The notes under the pieces are model-generated. The model saw nothing but the letters and a program-made list of their open reading frames with translations, had not been told where the DNA came from and ran no database searches. From the NCBI GenBank assembly GCA_944324375.1, contig CALUWB010000007.1, positions 1 through 51,549 on the forward strand: DNA of 51,549 nt, in the 5' to 3' direction. The translations under genes were made by a program, and so were the position numbers. Source of the stretch: Candidatus Gastranaerophilales bacterium. GTDB lineage: Bacteria > Cyanobacteriota > Vampirovibrionia > Gastranaerophilales > Gastranaerophilaceae. Below, piece by piece: positions 26,423 to 35,101 of the stretch. Every line of letters begins with the position of its first letter. The stretch's first letter is position 1.

Positions 26423-27526
26423 CTATTCTACTATTTGACATATTTTATCTAATAATTCAATACTCAAATCTCCATAATAAGGTAAACATAATACTCTATT
26501 TTTTATATCGTTTACCACATCTAAACTTGTTCTAACAATTGATGTATCATCTCGATAACATTCATAATCAGAACAAGCTGGATAAAAATATTTTCGGACT
26601 AAAATATTATTACCTCTAAATCTATCATATAATTCGTCTCTTGATATTGGATAATCATCCTCTATTACAATTGGATAATATTGATATGAATTGGTAACGT
26701 TATCTGGCATTTTAGGTACTCGTATACCTTGAATTTTAGATAATCTATCATCATAATATTCTTTAACCTTTTTTCTTTTATTTTGTTCTTCTTTATAAAT
26801 TTGTAAATTTAATAATCCCATAGCAGCTGAAAATTCATTCATTTTACCATTTATACCAACTTCTTCAACTACTTCTTCATTCTTTATTCCAAAATTTCTA
26901 AGATTATATATTTTTTTTTCTAGTTTGTCATCATTATACGTTAAACAACCACCTTCTATGGTATTAAACAATTTTGTTGCGTGAAATGAGAACATTGATA
27001 TATCACCATAATTCCCAATCCCAACTCCATCAATCTCTGTTGAAAAACAGTGTGCTGAATCATAAATTACTTTTAAATTATATTTTTTAGCAATTTCATC
27101 TATTTTCTTCACATTACAAGGAAATCCATATACATGAACCCCTAAAATTGCAGAAGTATTAGTTGTTATCAATTCTTCTATCTTGTCTGCATCTATTGTC
27201 ATTGTATTAGGTTCAATATCACAAAATACTGGTTTTAAACAATTCCAAACTATTGAATGTGGAGTCGCTGCAAATGTAAAAGGTGTTGTTATAACTTCAC
27301 TACCCACTGGCAAATTCATAGCTTTTAATGCAACTAATAATGCCGTAGTACCATTATTAAACAAAGAACAATGAGAAACCTTTAACTCGTCTTTTAATAT
27401 ATGCTCTAAAAGATTATGCTTTTCTCCCATATTAGTAATCCATTGAGTTTCATAAATCTCTTTTGATACATTTATGAAATCATCAAAATCTGGTAATAAT
27501 GGCCTTGTCAAATACACTTTATTCAA
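26423..27526 (-). CDS. DegT/DnrJ/EryC1/StrS-family sugar aminotransferase
   Basis: 367 residues. PLP-binding residues are clear: TTPFTFAATPHS (phosphate contact), Asp156 in VIYDSAHCF and the internal-aldimine Lys185 in FSFHATKLFNTIEGG. The form HATK-x-FNT-x-EGG and HVYGFPCNVKKI are typical of VioA/FdtB/QdtB-like enzymes that aminate a keto group of dTDP-6-deoxyhexoses. The keto-sugar supply genes (RmlA/B-like) are not in the window. It is next to a WecF-like transferase gene, so the product is likely a 4-amino- or 3-amino-dideoxy sugar passed to a lipid-linked glycan. Confidence 0.92.
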   Translation of the reverse strand: MNKVYLTRPLLPDFDDFINVSKEIYETQWITNMGEKHNLLEHILKDELKVSHCSLFNNGTTALLVALKAMNLPVGSEVITTPFTFAATPHSIVWNCLKPVFCDIEPNTMTIDADKIEELITTNTSAILGVHVYGFPCNVKKIDEIAKKYNLKVIYDSAHCFSTEIDGVGIGNYGDISMFSFHATKLFNTIEGGCLTYNDDKLEKKIYNLRNFGIKNEEVVEEVGINGKMNEFSAAMGLLNLQIYKEEQNKRKKVKEYYDDRLSKIQGIRVPKMPDNVTNSYQYYPIVIEDDYPISRDELYDRFRGNNILVRKYFYPACSDYECYRDDTSIVRTSLDVVNDIKNRVLCLPYYGDLSIELLDKICQIVE

Positions 27527-27532
27527 TATTCT

Positions 27533-28639
27533 CTAATCCTTATCTATAAATACTTTAGCCCATTCTTCTAACCGATGTTTTGAATTATTATCACAATATT
27601 TTAATGCTGCATTAATATTTTTATCTCTTAAATCTGATGAATATTCTATAAATTCACCCATACTCATACCTTTTATTTTTAATGAATCAAAAACTCTTAA
27701 CCCAAATTTTTCAACATATTCAAGAGATGTTGTATTATATGGTAAAAAAACTTTTGCTCCTAAGGCTAAGTCAAATATTGCATTACCTACACCCTGTTGT
27801 CTATTTTGACATAATATTAATATATCATTTTTACTTAGAAAATTCGCATAATCTTCTAATGATATTAACTTATCTATATATTTAAATTTCTCTCCAAAAA
27901 TTTCTTTTCCTTTTCTTATTATTTCATTTTTATACTGCATTTTTCCATAAGACAATACTGTTCTAACAATAATATTTTTATCACTATATTTTGATAATAT
28001 ATCTAGCATTTCTAATGTTGATTCATCACAAGAATTATTTATTTGAACAACAATATTATCGGTATTTATATGTGAAATATTTTCTAATAAAGTTTTATCC
28101 ATTAATGCAGGATATGAAGAATTATACAAAATAGAATTTGAATTATACTTTTCCTTTGCAATTTTTTCATCTCCTGTTATTAAAGAAATATAACCCTTGA
28201 AATTTTTTCTCACAAAATCATTCTTTTCATCTCTTGGAGCATTATATAAATCTCCTCCCCATATTGTCCAATATGATTTTTTCAACAATTCTGGTTCTCT
28301 ATATAACCTATCGACAACTCCTGGCATAAATAAGGAATGAAAGATTATTTTATCAATATTATCCTCAAACAATCCTTTTATATCCTTAAAATAAACATAT
28401 TCATATACATTTCTTCCTTTAGGAAATAATGTTGGAGGTTTATTTTTACAAGCTCTATAACATAAAAACATATGTTCATCATTATTAAAATTTTTATTAA
28501 AAAAATCGACAAGAGGTTTATTAAACTTATCATTTACCATTATATGAATATATTTATATTTTCTTATATCACGGTTTATTCGCGATGTAAGAATTTTACT
28601 TTTTAACCGTAAATAATAAACCTTTATTTTGTTTAACAT
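27533..28639 (-). CDS. WecF-like 4-acetamido-4,6-dideoxyhexose transferase (GT56 family)
   Basis: 368 residues from the ATG at 28639, chosen because AGAGG lies five bases upstream; the frame is open to 28690. The sequence follows the GT56/TDP-Fuc4NAc transferase pattern: IHIMVNDKFNKPLVDFFNKN at the start, IIFHSLFMPGVVDRLY, YWTIWGGDLYN and NRQQGVGNAIFDLALGAKVF in the donor-binding half. In enterobacteria WecF adds Fuc4NAc to lipid III of the common antigen. Here it more likely adds an amino sugar made with the adjacent aminotransferase. It appears to open the eight-gene glycan operon reading to 20275. Confidence 0.82.
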   Translation of the reverse strand: MLNKIKVYYLRLKSKILTSRINRDIRKYKYIHIMVNDKFNKPLVDFFNKNFNNDEHMFLCYRACKNKPPTLFPKGRNVYEYVYFKDIKGLFEDNIDKIIFHSLFMPGVVDRLYREPELLKKSYWTIWGGDLYNAPRDEKNDFVRKNFKGYISLITGDEKIAKEKYNSNSILYNSSYPALMDKTLLENISHINTDNIVVQINNSCDESTLEMLDILSKYSDKNIIVRTVLSYGKMQYKNEIIRKGKEIFGEKFKYIDKLISLEDYANFLSKNDILILCQNRQQGVGNAIFDLALGAKVFLPYNTTSLEYVEKFGLRVFDSLKIKGMSMGEFIEYSSDLRDKNINAALKYCDNNSKHRLEEWAKVFIDKD

Positions 28640-28777
28640 TACTCCCTCTTTCAATATATTCATAATAGCATAATTTGATAAAAAAAACATATTTCTAGTC
28701 TTTTCTAACTTTTATTATTTACTTTAATATCCATAAATGATATCATATTTAAGATATATTCGGTTATTTGAGGGAAA

Positions 28778-31489
28778 ATGATGGACGATTTAAAACAATT
28801 TCTTAACGGTAATATGATGTCTTATCAACTTGATGAATTAAAAGATAAGATTCAAGACAAGAAAGTTATCATTTATGGTGCTGGCTTACTATTTCAAACA
28901 ATTGTAGAAAATTACGATTTGTCAGATTTAGATATTATCGGAATTTGTGATAAAAAATTTTCATTAGATGACGAAAAAAAAGATTTTTTAGGTTATAACA
29001 TTATTCCATTTTTTAAACTACCTGAATATCAAGCAGAATATATTATTGTAGCTATAAGAAATTATTATCCGGTAATTACAGAACTTAAACATATTATAAA
29101 AGATATTAATATCATACCTTTTGTTAATTTTGATTATAAATCTAACCCTAATAAAAACATTAGTAAATTTATGAAAAATATATTTTCTATTAATAAAACA
29201 AGATATTCTAAAGAATTCAAAATTTTAGGACTTAATTTAAAATTTGAAGATAAATACAAAAAACTATTCGAAAGTTATAAAAATCTTGAATCTAAAGTAA
29301 ACTATAACCAACAACTCTTAAATAAAATCAATATGGTTATTTCTAACGAACTCAATACTGTAAAACTTGAAGAAGAAATTAACAACTTATCTGAATTAGG
29401 AATTAATCAGACTAAAAGAACCCCACAATTAATCGTTTCACTTACATCATATCCTGAAAGAATGTACGATATTCATTATTGCCTTTATTCTCTTTTAACG
29501 CAAAGTATTAAACCTGACCAATTAATTTTATGGTTAGCAGAAGAAGAATTCCCTAACAAAGAAAAAGATATTCCTAAAAAAGTTTTAAATTTACAAAAAT
29601 TTGGATTAACAATAAAATGGTGCAACAATATTAAATCATATAAAAAACTTATACCAACTTTAAAAGAATACCCTAATGATATTATTGTAACAGCTGATGA
29701 TGACATCTTTTATCAAAGAAATTGGTTAGAAAAATTATACAATGCATATTTAGAAGACAACCAATATATCTATTGTCATAATGCTCATAAAATAACATTT
29801 GAAGGGGAAAATATAAAATCTTATACTCATTGGAAAAAATCAATCAATGATAATACTGCTGATTTTATCAATATTGCTATTGGTTGTGGGGGAATCTTAT
29901 ACCCTCCTAATAGCTTAAATAAAGATATTTTTAACCAAGAATTATTCATGTGGTTAGCCCCAAATGCTGATGATATGTGGTTCTGGGCAATGGCTGTACT
30001 TAATAATACAAAAATTAAAATAATTAAAGCACCTATTAATCAAGTATTATATACAAATCCTAGAAGGGAACTTGGATTATCCACTGAACATACACTATAC
30101 CAAATAAATCTTAAAGGTGGAAACGATTTACAATTAAAAAACATTCTTGAACAATATCCTGAAATCAAAGATAAATTGAGAGATTATCATTATGTATTTG
30201 AATGTTATAACGATGATATTTATAATTATGTCCTATTTCTTGACCATAAATTTGCATATGATTATGTTACAAAACAAATTAAAGGAAATTCATCTATTCT
30301 TGAAATAGGTTGTGGTGATGGATATGGAACATCTTTCCTTGCAAAACATTTTAAACAAGTAGAAGCAATAGACATTTCTAAAGAAGCCATACAAAAAGCA
30401 AAGGCTATATATAAATTAGATAACTGTAATTTTAGTGTAAGTACAGGAGAAAAATTAAATTTCCCTGATAATTCATTTGATGCAATAGTGTCTTTCCATG
30501 TTATTGAACACGTAAAAAATGTTAGAAAATATTTAAAAGAAATAAAAAGAGTTTTAAAACCGGATGGGAAATTTATATTAACAACACCATCTAGAACTCA
30601 TAGACTTGCACCAAAACAAAAACCTTGGAACGAGGAACATTTAAGAGAATATGACTCTGAAACATTGAAAAAAGAAATTAATAAAGTATTTAATAATTAT
30701 AAAATATTCTCTATTACTGCAAAACAAGAAATTAAAGATATTGAATTTGATAGAGTTATAGATAAACGAGCTGATTATAACGGTATTAGAAAAAATATCA
30801 ATACTAATATTGATTATAAAAAAGAGTTTTCTATAAATGATTTTTATGTTTCTGAAGAAGATCCTGATTCTGGATTAGATTTAATGGTTACGAATATTAA
30901 TTTTGATTCCAAAGAATATTGGGAAAATAGATACAAATATCAAGGAAATTCAGGAGCTGGAAGTTATGGAAAGTTAGCTGAATTTAAAGCTGAAGTCATT
31001 AATGAATTTATAAATGAAAATAATATAAATAATGTGATTGAATTTGGTTGTGGAGATGGTAATCAACTAAATTTATTCAATATAAAAAATTATCTAGGGT
31101 TTGACGTCTCTGATACTATTATTAAACTTTGTCAAGATAAATTCTTTGATAATCCTAATTACAAATTTAAAAATATGTCAGAATATAGAGGTGAAAAAGC
31201 AGAACTTACACTATCCCTTGATGTTATATATCATTTAATAGAAGATAGTGTTTTCAATGATTACATGAATAAACTTTTCTATGCTTCTAATAAATATGTT
31301 ATCATTTATGCTTCTAATAAAAATGAAGAACATTATATTCATGTTAAACATAGAAAATTTACGGACTGGATTGAAAAAAATAAAAAAGAATGGAAATTAA
31401 TTAAACACATTCCTAATAAATACCCATACGATATTAACAAAATTGGAGAATCTTCTTTTGCTGATTTCTATATTTTTGCTAAATCATAA
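28778..31489 (+). CDS. Four-domain fusion: Rossmann module, glycosyltransferase and two SAM methyltransferases
   Basis: 903 residues; GAGGG precedes the ATG, with a second ATG directly after. (1) About 20-120: a Rossmann-like module (KVIIYGAGLLFQTIVEN, then LDIIGICDKKFS and EYIIVAIRNYYPVI) akin to the C-terminal modules of the two GT2 proteins beyond it. (2) About 215-445: a GT-A-like domain (LIVSLTSYPERMYDIHYCLY, IIVTADDDIFYQRNW with a DDD metal motif, and an APNADDMWFWA block). (3) About 503-640: a class I methyltransferase (ILEIGCGDGYGTSFLA, FDAIVSFHVIEHV). (4) About 750-903: a second methyltransferase (VIEFGCGDGNQLNLF, LTLSLDVIYHLIED). It is the only plus-strand gene in the island and converges, with a 22-base overlap, on the GT2 gene. 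It may build and cap a glycan in one polypeptide. Confidence 0.85.
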   Translation: MMDDLKQFLNGNMMSYQLDELKDKIQDKKVIIYGAGLLFQTIVENYDLSDLDIIGICDKKFSLDDEKKDFLGYNIIPFFKLPEYQAEYIIVAIRNYYPVITELKHIIKDINIIPFVNFDYKSNPNKNISKFMKNIFSINKTRYSKEFKILGLNLKFEDKYKKLFESYKNLESKVNYNQQLLNKINMVISNELNTVKLEEEINNLSELGINQTKRTPQLIVSLTSYPERMYDIHYCLYSLLTQSIKPDQLILWLAEEEFPNKEKDIPKKVLNLQKFGLTIKWCNNIKSYKKLIPTLKEYPNDIIVTADDDIFYQRNWLEKLYNAYLEDNQYIYCHNAHKITFEGENIKSYTHWKKSINDNTADFINIAIGCGGILYPPNSLNKDIFNQELFMWLAPNADDMWFWAMAVLNNTKIKIIKAPINQVLYTNPRRELGLSTEHTLYQINLKGGNDLQLKNILEQYPEIKDKLRDYHYVFECYNDDIYNYVLFLDHKFAYDYVTKQIKGNSSILEIGCGDGYGTSFLAKHFKQVEAIDISKEAIQKAKAIYKLDNCNFSVSTGEKLNFPDNSFDAIVSFHVIEHVKNVRKYLKEIKRVLKPDGKFILTTPSRTHRLAPKQKPWNEEHLREYDSETLKKEINKVFNNYKIFSITAKQEIKDIEFDRVIDKRADYNGIRKNINTNIDYKKEFSINDFYVSEEDPDSGLDLMVTNINFDSKEYWENRYKYQGNSGAGSYGKLAEFKAEVINEFINENNINNVIEFGCGDGNQLNLFNIKNYLGFDVSDTIIKLCQDKFFDNPNYKFKNMSEYRGEKAELTLSLDVIYHLIEDSVFNDYMNKLFYASNKYVIIYASNKNEEHYIHVKHRKFTDWIEKNKKEWKLIKHIPNKYPYDINKIGESSFADFYIFAKS

Positions 31490-32691
31490 ATATTAGGTAA
31501 AAGTTCTACCTCTGGATAATTATTTGCTAAATATTCTTGTAATTCAGGGTATATATCTTCATAATTGTTTTTTATAGTTAAAAGAATACTCTCAGGAGAT
31601 AAATCAGCTAAAGCAGAAGGAGAGTATACCTTATAACCTTCTATATAATCTCCCCAAATAGAAGAATTATTATCAATAATTCCAATTACATTATCTAACT
31701 TTTCTTGACCTTTTAAAAGGTTTTGTAAATATAAACTTGCACCCCAAAATACTATTCGCTTATTAGATATATATTTTTTTAAATAATCATATGTAATATA
31801 ATCAGTTCTAAAAGCTGAAGAAAACATCTTATATTCATTTGGTAATAATTCTTTTATATCATGTACAAATTTTTCATATTGCTCATTATTCAATCTTGGA
31901 ACAAGTGCTTGAACATGAGCACGGAATATTTTTATCAAAGGAAGTTTTAATTCTTTATATACACCATAAAAATTTAACAAATCTCTTGTTTGCATATAAC
32001 ATTTAATAATATTTATTACATACTTAGAATAAGTAGAAGTTATACTACCTTTTCTATGTTTGCGATAATTTATATATACCTTATCAAGATATACAATTCG
32101 TCTTGCTAATATTCTTATTGCATAAGCAAAACTTGTATCATTAAAACATTCTATGCTTTGAAATTCTAAATTGTTTTCTACTATAAGCTCTCTTAAATAT
32201 AGTTTATTCCAAGGAGCTGGTGATAACATTTTAAAAATATCCTTTGGATAATCCTTCCAATTAAAAGGTTTATCTATTGGAGTATTGGAATAAACAAATG
32301 GCACACTTTTTAAGTCAATATCACCATTTTCATAATATCGGTCAGCATTACATACTACGATATCAGCATGATGTCTTTCTGCTGCATCATACATTTCTTG
32401 AAACATATTGGGCTTAAAATAATCATCAGAATCTAAAAAATAGATATATTTACCACTTGACTTACTTAAACCTAAATTTCTTGCAGCACCTGCATTTTGA
32501 TGAGCTTGCTGGAGGACAATAAATCTATTATCATTTAACTCATATTCTTTTAAAATCTCATAGGAATTATCTGTTGAACCATCATCTACACATATTATTT
32601 CTATATCTTGAAAAGTTTGATTAATAATACTATCTAATGTATTTCTTAATACATCACCGACATTATAAACTGGTACAACTACTGATATCAT
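31468..32691 (-). CDS. GT2 glycosyltransferase with C-terminal Rossmann-like module
   Basis: 407 residues. The GT-A domain (1 to about 230) opens ISVVVPVYNVGDVLRNTLDS, with IICVDDGSTDNS and the metal-binding LDSDDYF. LAPAPWNKLYLRE-like sequence (SPAPWNKLYL) marks the acceptor side. Residues about 300-400 form an extra module, RIVFWGASLYLQNLLKG, then NVIGIIDNNSSIWG and GYKVYSPSALADLSPESILL, also found in the next gene and at the N-terminus of the 28778 fusion. The last 22 bases overlap the convergent fusion gene. The upstream GT2 gene stops 17 bases before it, so the pair is co-transcribed. Confidence 0.9.
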   Translation of the reverse strand: MISVVVPVYNVGDVLRNTLDSIINQTFQDIEIICVDDGSTDNSYEILKEYELNDNRFIVLQQAHQNAGAARNLGLSKSSGKYIYFLDSDDYFKPNMFQEMYDAAERHHADIVVCNADRYYENGDIDLKSVPFVYSNTPIDKPFNWKDYPKDIFKMLSPAPWNKLYLRELIVENNLEFQSIECFNDTSFAYAIRILARRIVYLDKVYINYRKHRKGSITSTYSKYVINIIKCYMQTRDLLNFYGVYKELKLPLIKIFRAHVQALVPRLNNEQYEKFVHDIKELLPNEYKMFSSAFRTDYITYDYLKKYISNKRIVFWGASLYLQNLLKGQEKLDNVIGIIDNNSSIWGDYIEGYKVYSPSALADLSPESILLTIKNNYEDIYPELQEYLANNYPEVELLPNIYDLAKI

Positions 32692-32708
32692 TATTATTTA
32701 TATTCCTC

Positions 32709-33938
32709 CTATGATAAAGCAAATATATTTGGCAATAATTCTATATTTGAATGATTTTGAGAAAACAATTTTATTAAATCTTTATAAATATCCTCATTAT
32801 TAGACAGAACTGTTAATAATACAGCATCTGGGTTTAATTCTTTTATCTTATCTGGAGAATAAACAGTATAATTCCCTACCTGCTTTCCCCATAAACTTTG
32901 GTTTCTATCTACTATACCTATTATATTAGGATTTTTTTCTTTTTCTGACTCTAATACTCCTCTTATAAAAACACTTGCTCCCCATAATAGTGTTTTTTTA
33001 TCTCCTATTATATTTTGCAGATATTCTGGAGTTATATATGTTTTTTGAAACACTGGTTTAAATTCATCCCATTCATCCGGCATAATATTCTTACAATCTT
33101 GTAATAATTTTAAATATTGTTCATTATTACATAAACTTATTCCTGAACGAATATGATTTTTAAAACCATTTATAAAACCTTCTTTATAATACAAATAAAG
33201 TCCTTTATCCTCCAAAAAATTTTTTACAAAAGCAGCTGCTTTCAATATGTTTTCACAACTATTTGCACGAACTTTTGCAATACTACCTTCTCGATTAAAT
33301 CTATAATTAATTAATTCATCTTTTATTACAATTATTCGCTTTGCACAAATTCTTGAAATATGACCAAATCCTACATCATTACTTGATGATAAGTTTTGAA
33401 ATTTTAAACCGTTTTCTAAAATTAAACTTTTTTTATATAACTTATTCCAAGGAACAACACAAAACAATCCAAATATATCTTCTGCATAATCATCTGGAGA
33501 AAAAACTTTATCAAATACAATTTTATCAAGATTAATTGGCCATAATGGATTTCCTGATTCTATAATATTTTTATTTTCATCAACTTTTCTTGCAGAACAT
33601 ACAACCATATCTGCATCATTTTCTTTTGCTGTTGAATATAACTTTTCTAACATATTAGGTTCAAAATAATCATCTGAATCTAAAAACTGAATATAATCAC
33701 CTTTTGCAACTTCTATCCCTCTATTTCTTGCAGCACCAGCGCCTTTATTATCTTGTTGTATTATAATAAATCGTTCATCTTTATTTTTGTATTCTTCTAA
33801 TATTTTATAAGATTCATCAGTTGAACCATCATCAACGCATATCAGCTCAAAATCTTGATATGTTTGATTCAATAAACTATCTATACACTCTCTTAAATAT
33901 TTTTCTACATTATATACTGGTATAATAATTGATATCAT
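32709..33938 (-). CDS. GT2 glycosyltransferase with C-terminal Rossmann-like module (paralogue)
   Basis: 409 residues, a paralogue of its downstream neighbour. GT-A motifs are ISIIIPVYNVEKYLRECIDS, LICVDDGSTDES and FLDSDDYFEPN. The C-terminal module (about 303-400) reads KTLLWGASVFIRGVLE, then NIIGIVDRNQSLWG, GNYTVYSPDKIKELNPDAVL and LLPNIFAL. The GT domain presumably transfers sugars onto the glycan made by this island. The C-terminal module may bind a nucleotide or act as a docking surface; its role is unknown. No good Shine-Dalgarno lies next to the ATG; see the leader at 33953-33996. Confidence 0.9.
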   Translation of the reverse strand: MISIIIPVYNVEKYLRECIDSLLNQTYQDFELICVDDGSTDESYKILEEYKNKDERFIIIQQDNKGAGAARNRGIEVAKGDYIQFLDSDDYFEPNMLEKLYSTAKENDADMVVCSARKVDENKNIIESGNPLWPINLDKIVFDKVFSPDDYAEDIFGLFCVVPWNKLYKKSLILENGLKFQNLSSSNDVGFGHISRICAKRIIVIKDELINYRFNREGSIAKVRANSCENILKAAAFVKNFLEDKGLYLYYKEGFINGFKNHIRSGISLCNNEQYLKLLQDCKNIMPDEWDEFKPVFQKTYITPEYLQNIIGDKKTLLWGASVFIRGVLESEKEKNPNIIGIVDRNQSLWGKQVGNYTVYSPDKIKELNPDAVLLTVLSNNEDIYKDLIKLFSQNHSNIELLPNIFALS

Positions 33939-33952
33939 TTAAAATCTTTTAA

Positions 33953-33996
33953 AATAAGAAATACTTATTCTCCTCTAATATTAAAATATCATAACA
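33953..33996 (-). promoter_or_regulatory. Extended -10 promoter and hairpin leader of the GT2 pair
   Basis: On the minus strand TGTTATGAT (33996-33988) is an extended -10 element; no strong -35 is seen. Downstream, AGGAG (33974-33970) abuts a 6-bp hairpin AATAAG/CTTATT (33953-33969 on the plus strand). The ATG is at 33938. The ribosome-binding site is too far away linearly (about 31 bases) but would come nearer if the hairpin folds. Confidence 0.35.
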
Positions 33997-34024
33997 TAGA
34001 ATCATATCTTTTAAAATATATAAA

Positions 34025-34861
34025 TTAACTCCACTTAATTCCTACTATTGCCTTAAATTTATTTACAAAATCGTCAAAACTTATATTTGTTTTATAATTC
34101 GTCCTTTTATTCAATATTTTTACTGTTTGTGTTTTTTGATTTACAGATACAATTGGTAATGTATGCCAGCTTGAAATACCCTTTACTTTTTTATTCCCTG
34201 TAACTGCAACAAAACTATAATCCTTAGGATCTTTTGTACCTAAATCATTTAGTAAATCCAAAACTTTATCCTTATGCTTCTTTAATGATAAACTTGTAAC
34301 CTCTTCTCCGTAAGATATCGGTGTTTTACCTGTAAACCACTTAAATGCATTAGACGGTTTATTATATTCACAAGCTCTATTTACAATAATCGGAAACATA
34401 TATAGCCTTGATAAAAAAGGCTTCATTGATGGATGTTTTTTTACCAATTTTCGAACTGCAATATTTACACCTAAACTTAATCTTGCTTTTGCAGTTTCAA
34501 AACTTAAACCTCCTCGTGATATATCATAATAATCATTAAACAAATCAGAATGACCACTAAAATAATCTATTTTAGTAGATTTATATATTTCTTCCTTTCC
34601 TTTTACATTTAATTTAAATTTATATGCAGGTAAAATATTTTCCCCTTTTTGAATTTTAATCCTATTTTTTAATAAATCTCTTCCTTTTTCAGATGCCAAT
34701 AAAGCATAACGGGTAGCTTCATCAAAACAATTTGCAATGATTTGGGGCTCTGTCATTGCTTTATTCAATTCTACATCTGTTAACGAACGCCACTTTATAT
34801 TTTTTACATCTGAAGATAAATATGGATAAATTTTTCGTAGGATAGAAAGTTTCATATTCAT
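34025..34861 (-). CDS. Papain/calpain-like (clan CA) cysteine peptidase-like protein
   Basis: 278 residues, no signal peptide. PQIIANCFDEATRYALLASE followed by KGRDLLKNRIKI resembles the active-site helix of C2-type peptidases ('GxCw/y..A.L..la ... g.e.lk..I'), with the candidate nucleophile Cys45. The end of the protein has SSWHTLPIVSVNQKTQTVKI followed by LNKR, equivalent to the catalytic His ('GHAY.v..v') and Asn ('l.NPW') strands: His233 and Asn251. The typical Trp or Tyr after the Cys is replaced by Phe-Asp, so activity is uncertain. Targets are unknown. Its start overlaps no neighbour; yidD and flhA lie upstream on the same strand. Confidence 0.6.
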   Translation of the reverse strand: MNMKLSILRKIYPYLSSDVKNIKWRSLTDVELNKAMTEPQIIANCFDEATRYALLASEKGRDLLKNRIKIQKGENILPAYKFKLNVKGKEEIYKSTKIDYFSGHSDLFNDYYDISRGGLSFETAKARLSLGVNIAVRKLVKKHPSMKPFLSRLYMFPIIVNRACEYNKPSNAFKWFTGKTPISYGEEVTSLSLKKHKDKVLDLLNDLGTKDPKDYSFVAVTGNKKVKGISSWHTLPIVSVNQKTQTVKILNKRTNYKTNISFDDFVNKFKAIVGIKWS

Positions 34862-34888
34862 CTAAAATATGAAAATAAAAAAATTTGC

Positions 34889-35098
34889 TTAAGGAACTGG
34901 ATCGTAACCACCCTCATTTAATGGATGGCAACGACATATACGTTTTATCCCTAACCAACCACCTTTTAGTATTCCATATTTTATTATTGCTTGCTTCATA
35001 TATTCAGAACAAGTTGGATAAAAACGACATCTTGATGGAGTTAATGATGAAACTTTCTGATAAATTTTTATTAACCCTAATATTATTTTTTTTATCAT
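34889..35098 (-). CDS. yidD: YidD, membrane protein insertion efficiency factor
   Basis: 69 residues. The diagnostic core [17 protein letters not shown] (three Cys counting the next block), [14 protein letters not shown] and the C-terminal GYDPVP are all present, with an N-terminal amphipathic helix [14 protein letters not shown]. YidD associates with the inner membrane and assists YidC-dependent insertion. It normally sits in the rnpA-yidC cluster; here it lies three bases downstream of flhA. Confidence 0.95.
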   Translation of the reverse strand: MIKKIILGLIKIYQKVSSLTPSRCRFYPTCSEYMKQAIIKYGILKGGWLGIKRICRCHPLNEGGYDPVP

Positions 35099-35101
35099 TT
35101 A

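Noticed and set aside
28640-28690. Longer N-terminus for the WecF-like protein
   Set aside because: The extra 17 residues are hydrophobic and family-unlike, and the better ribosome-binding site serves the ATG at 28639.
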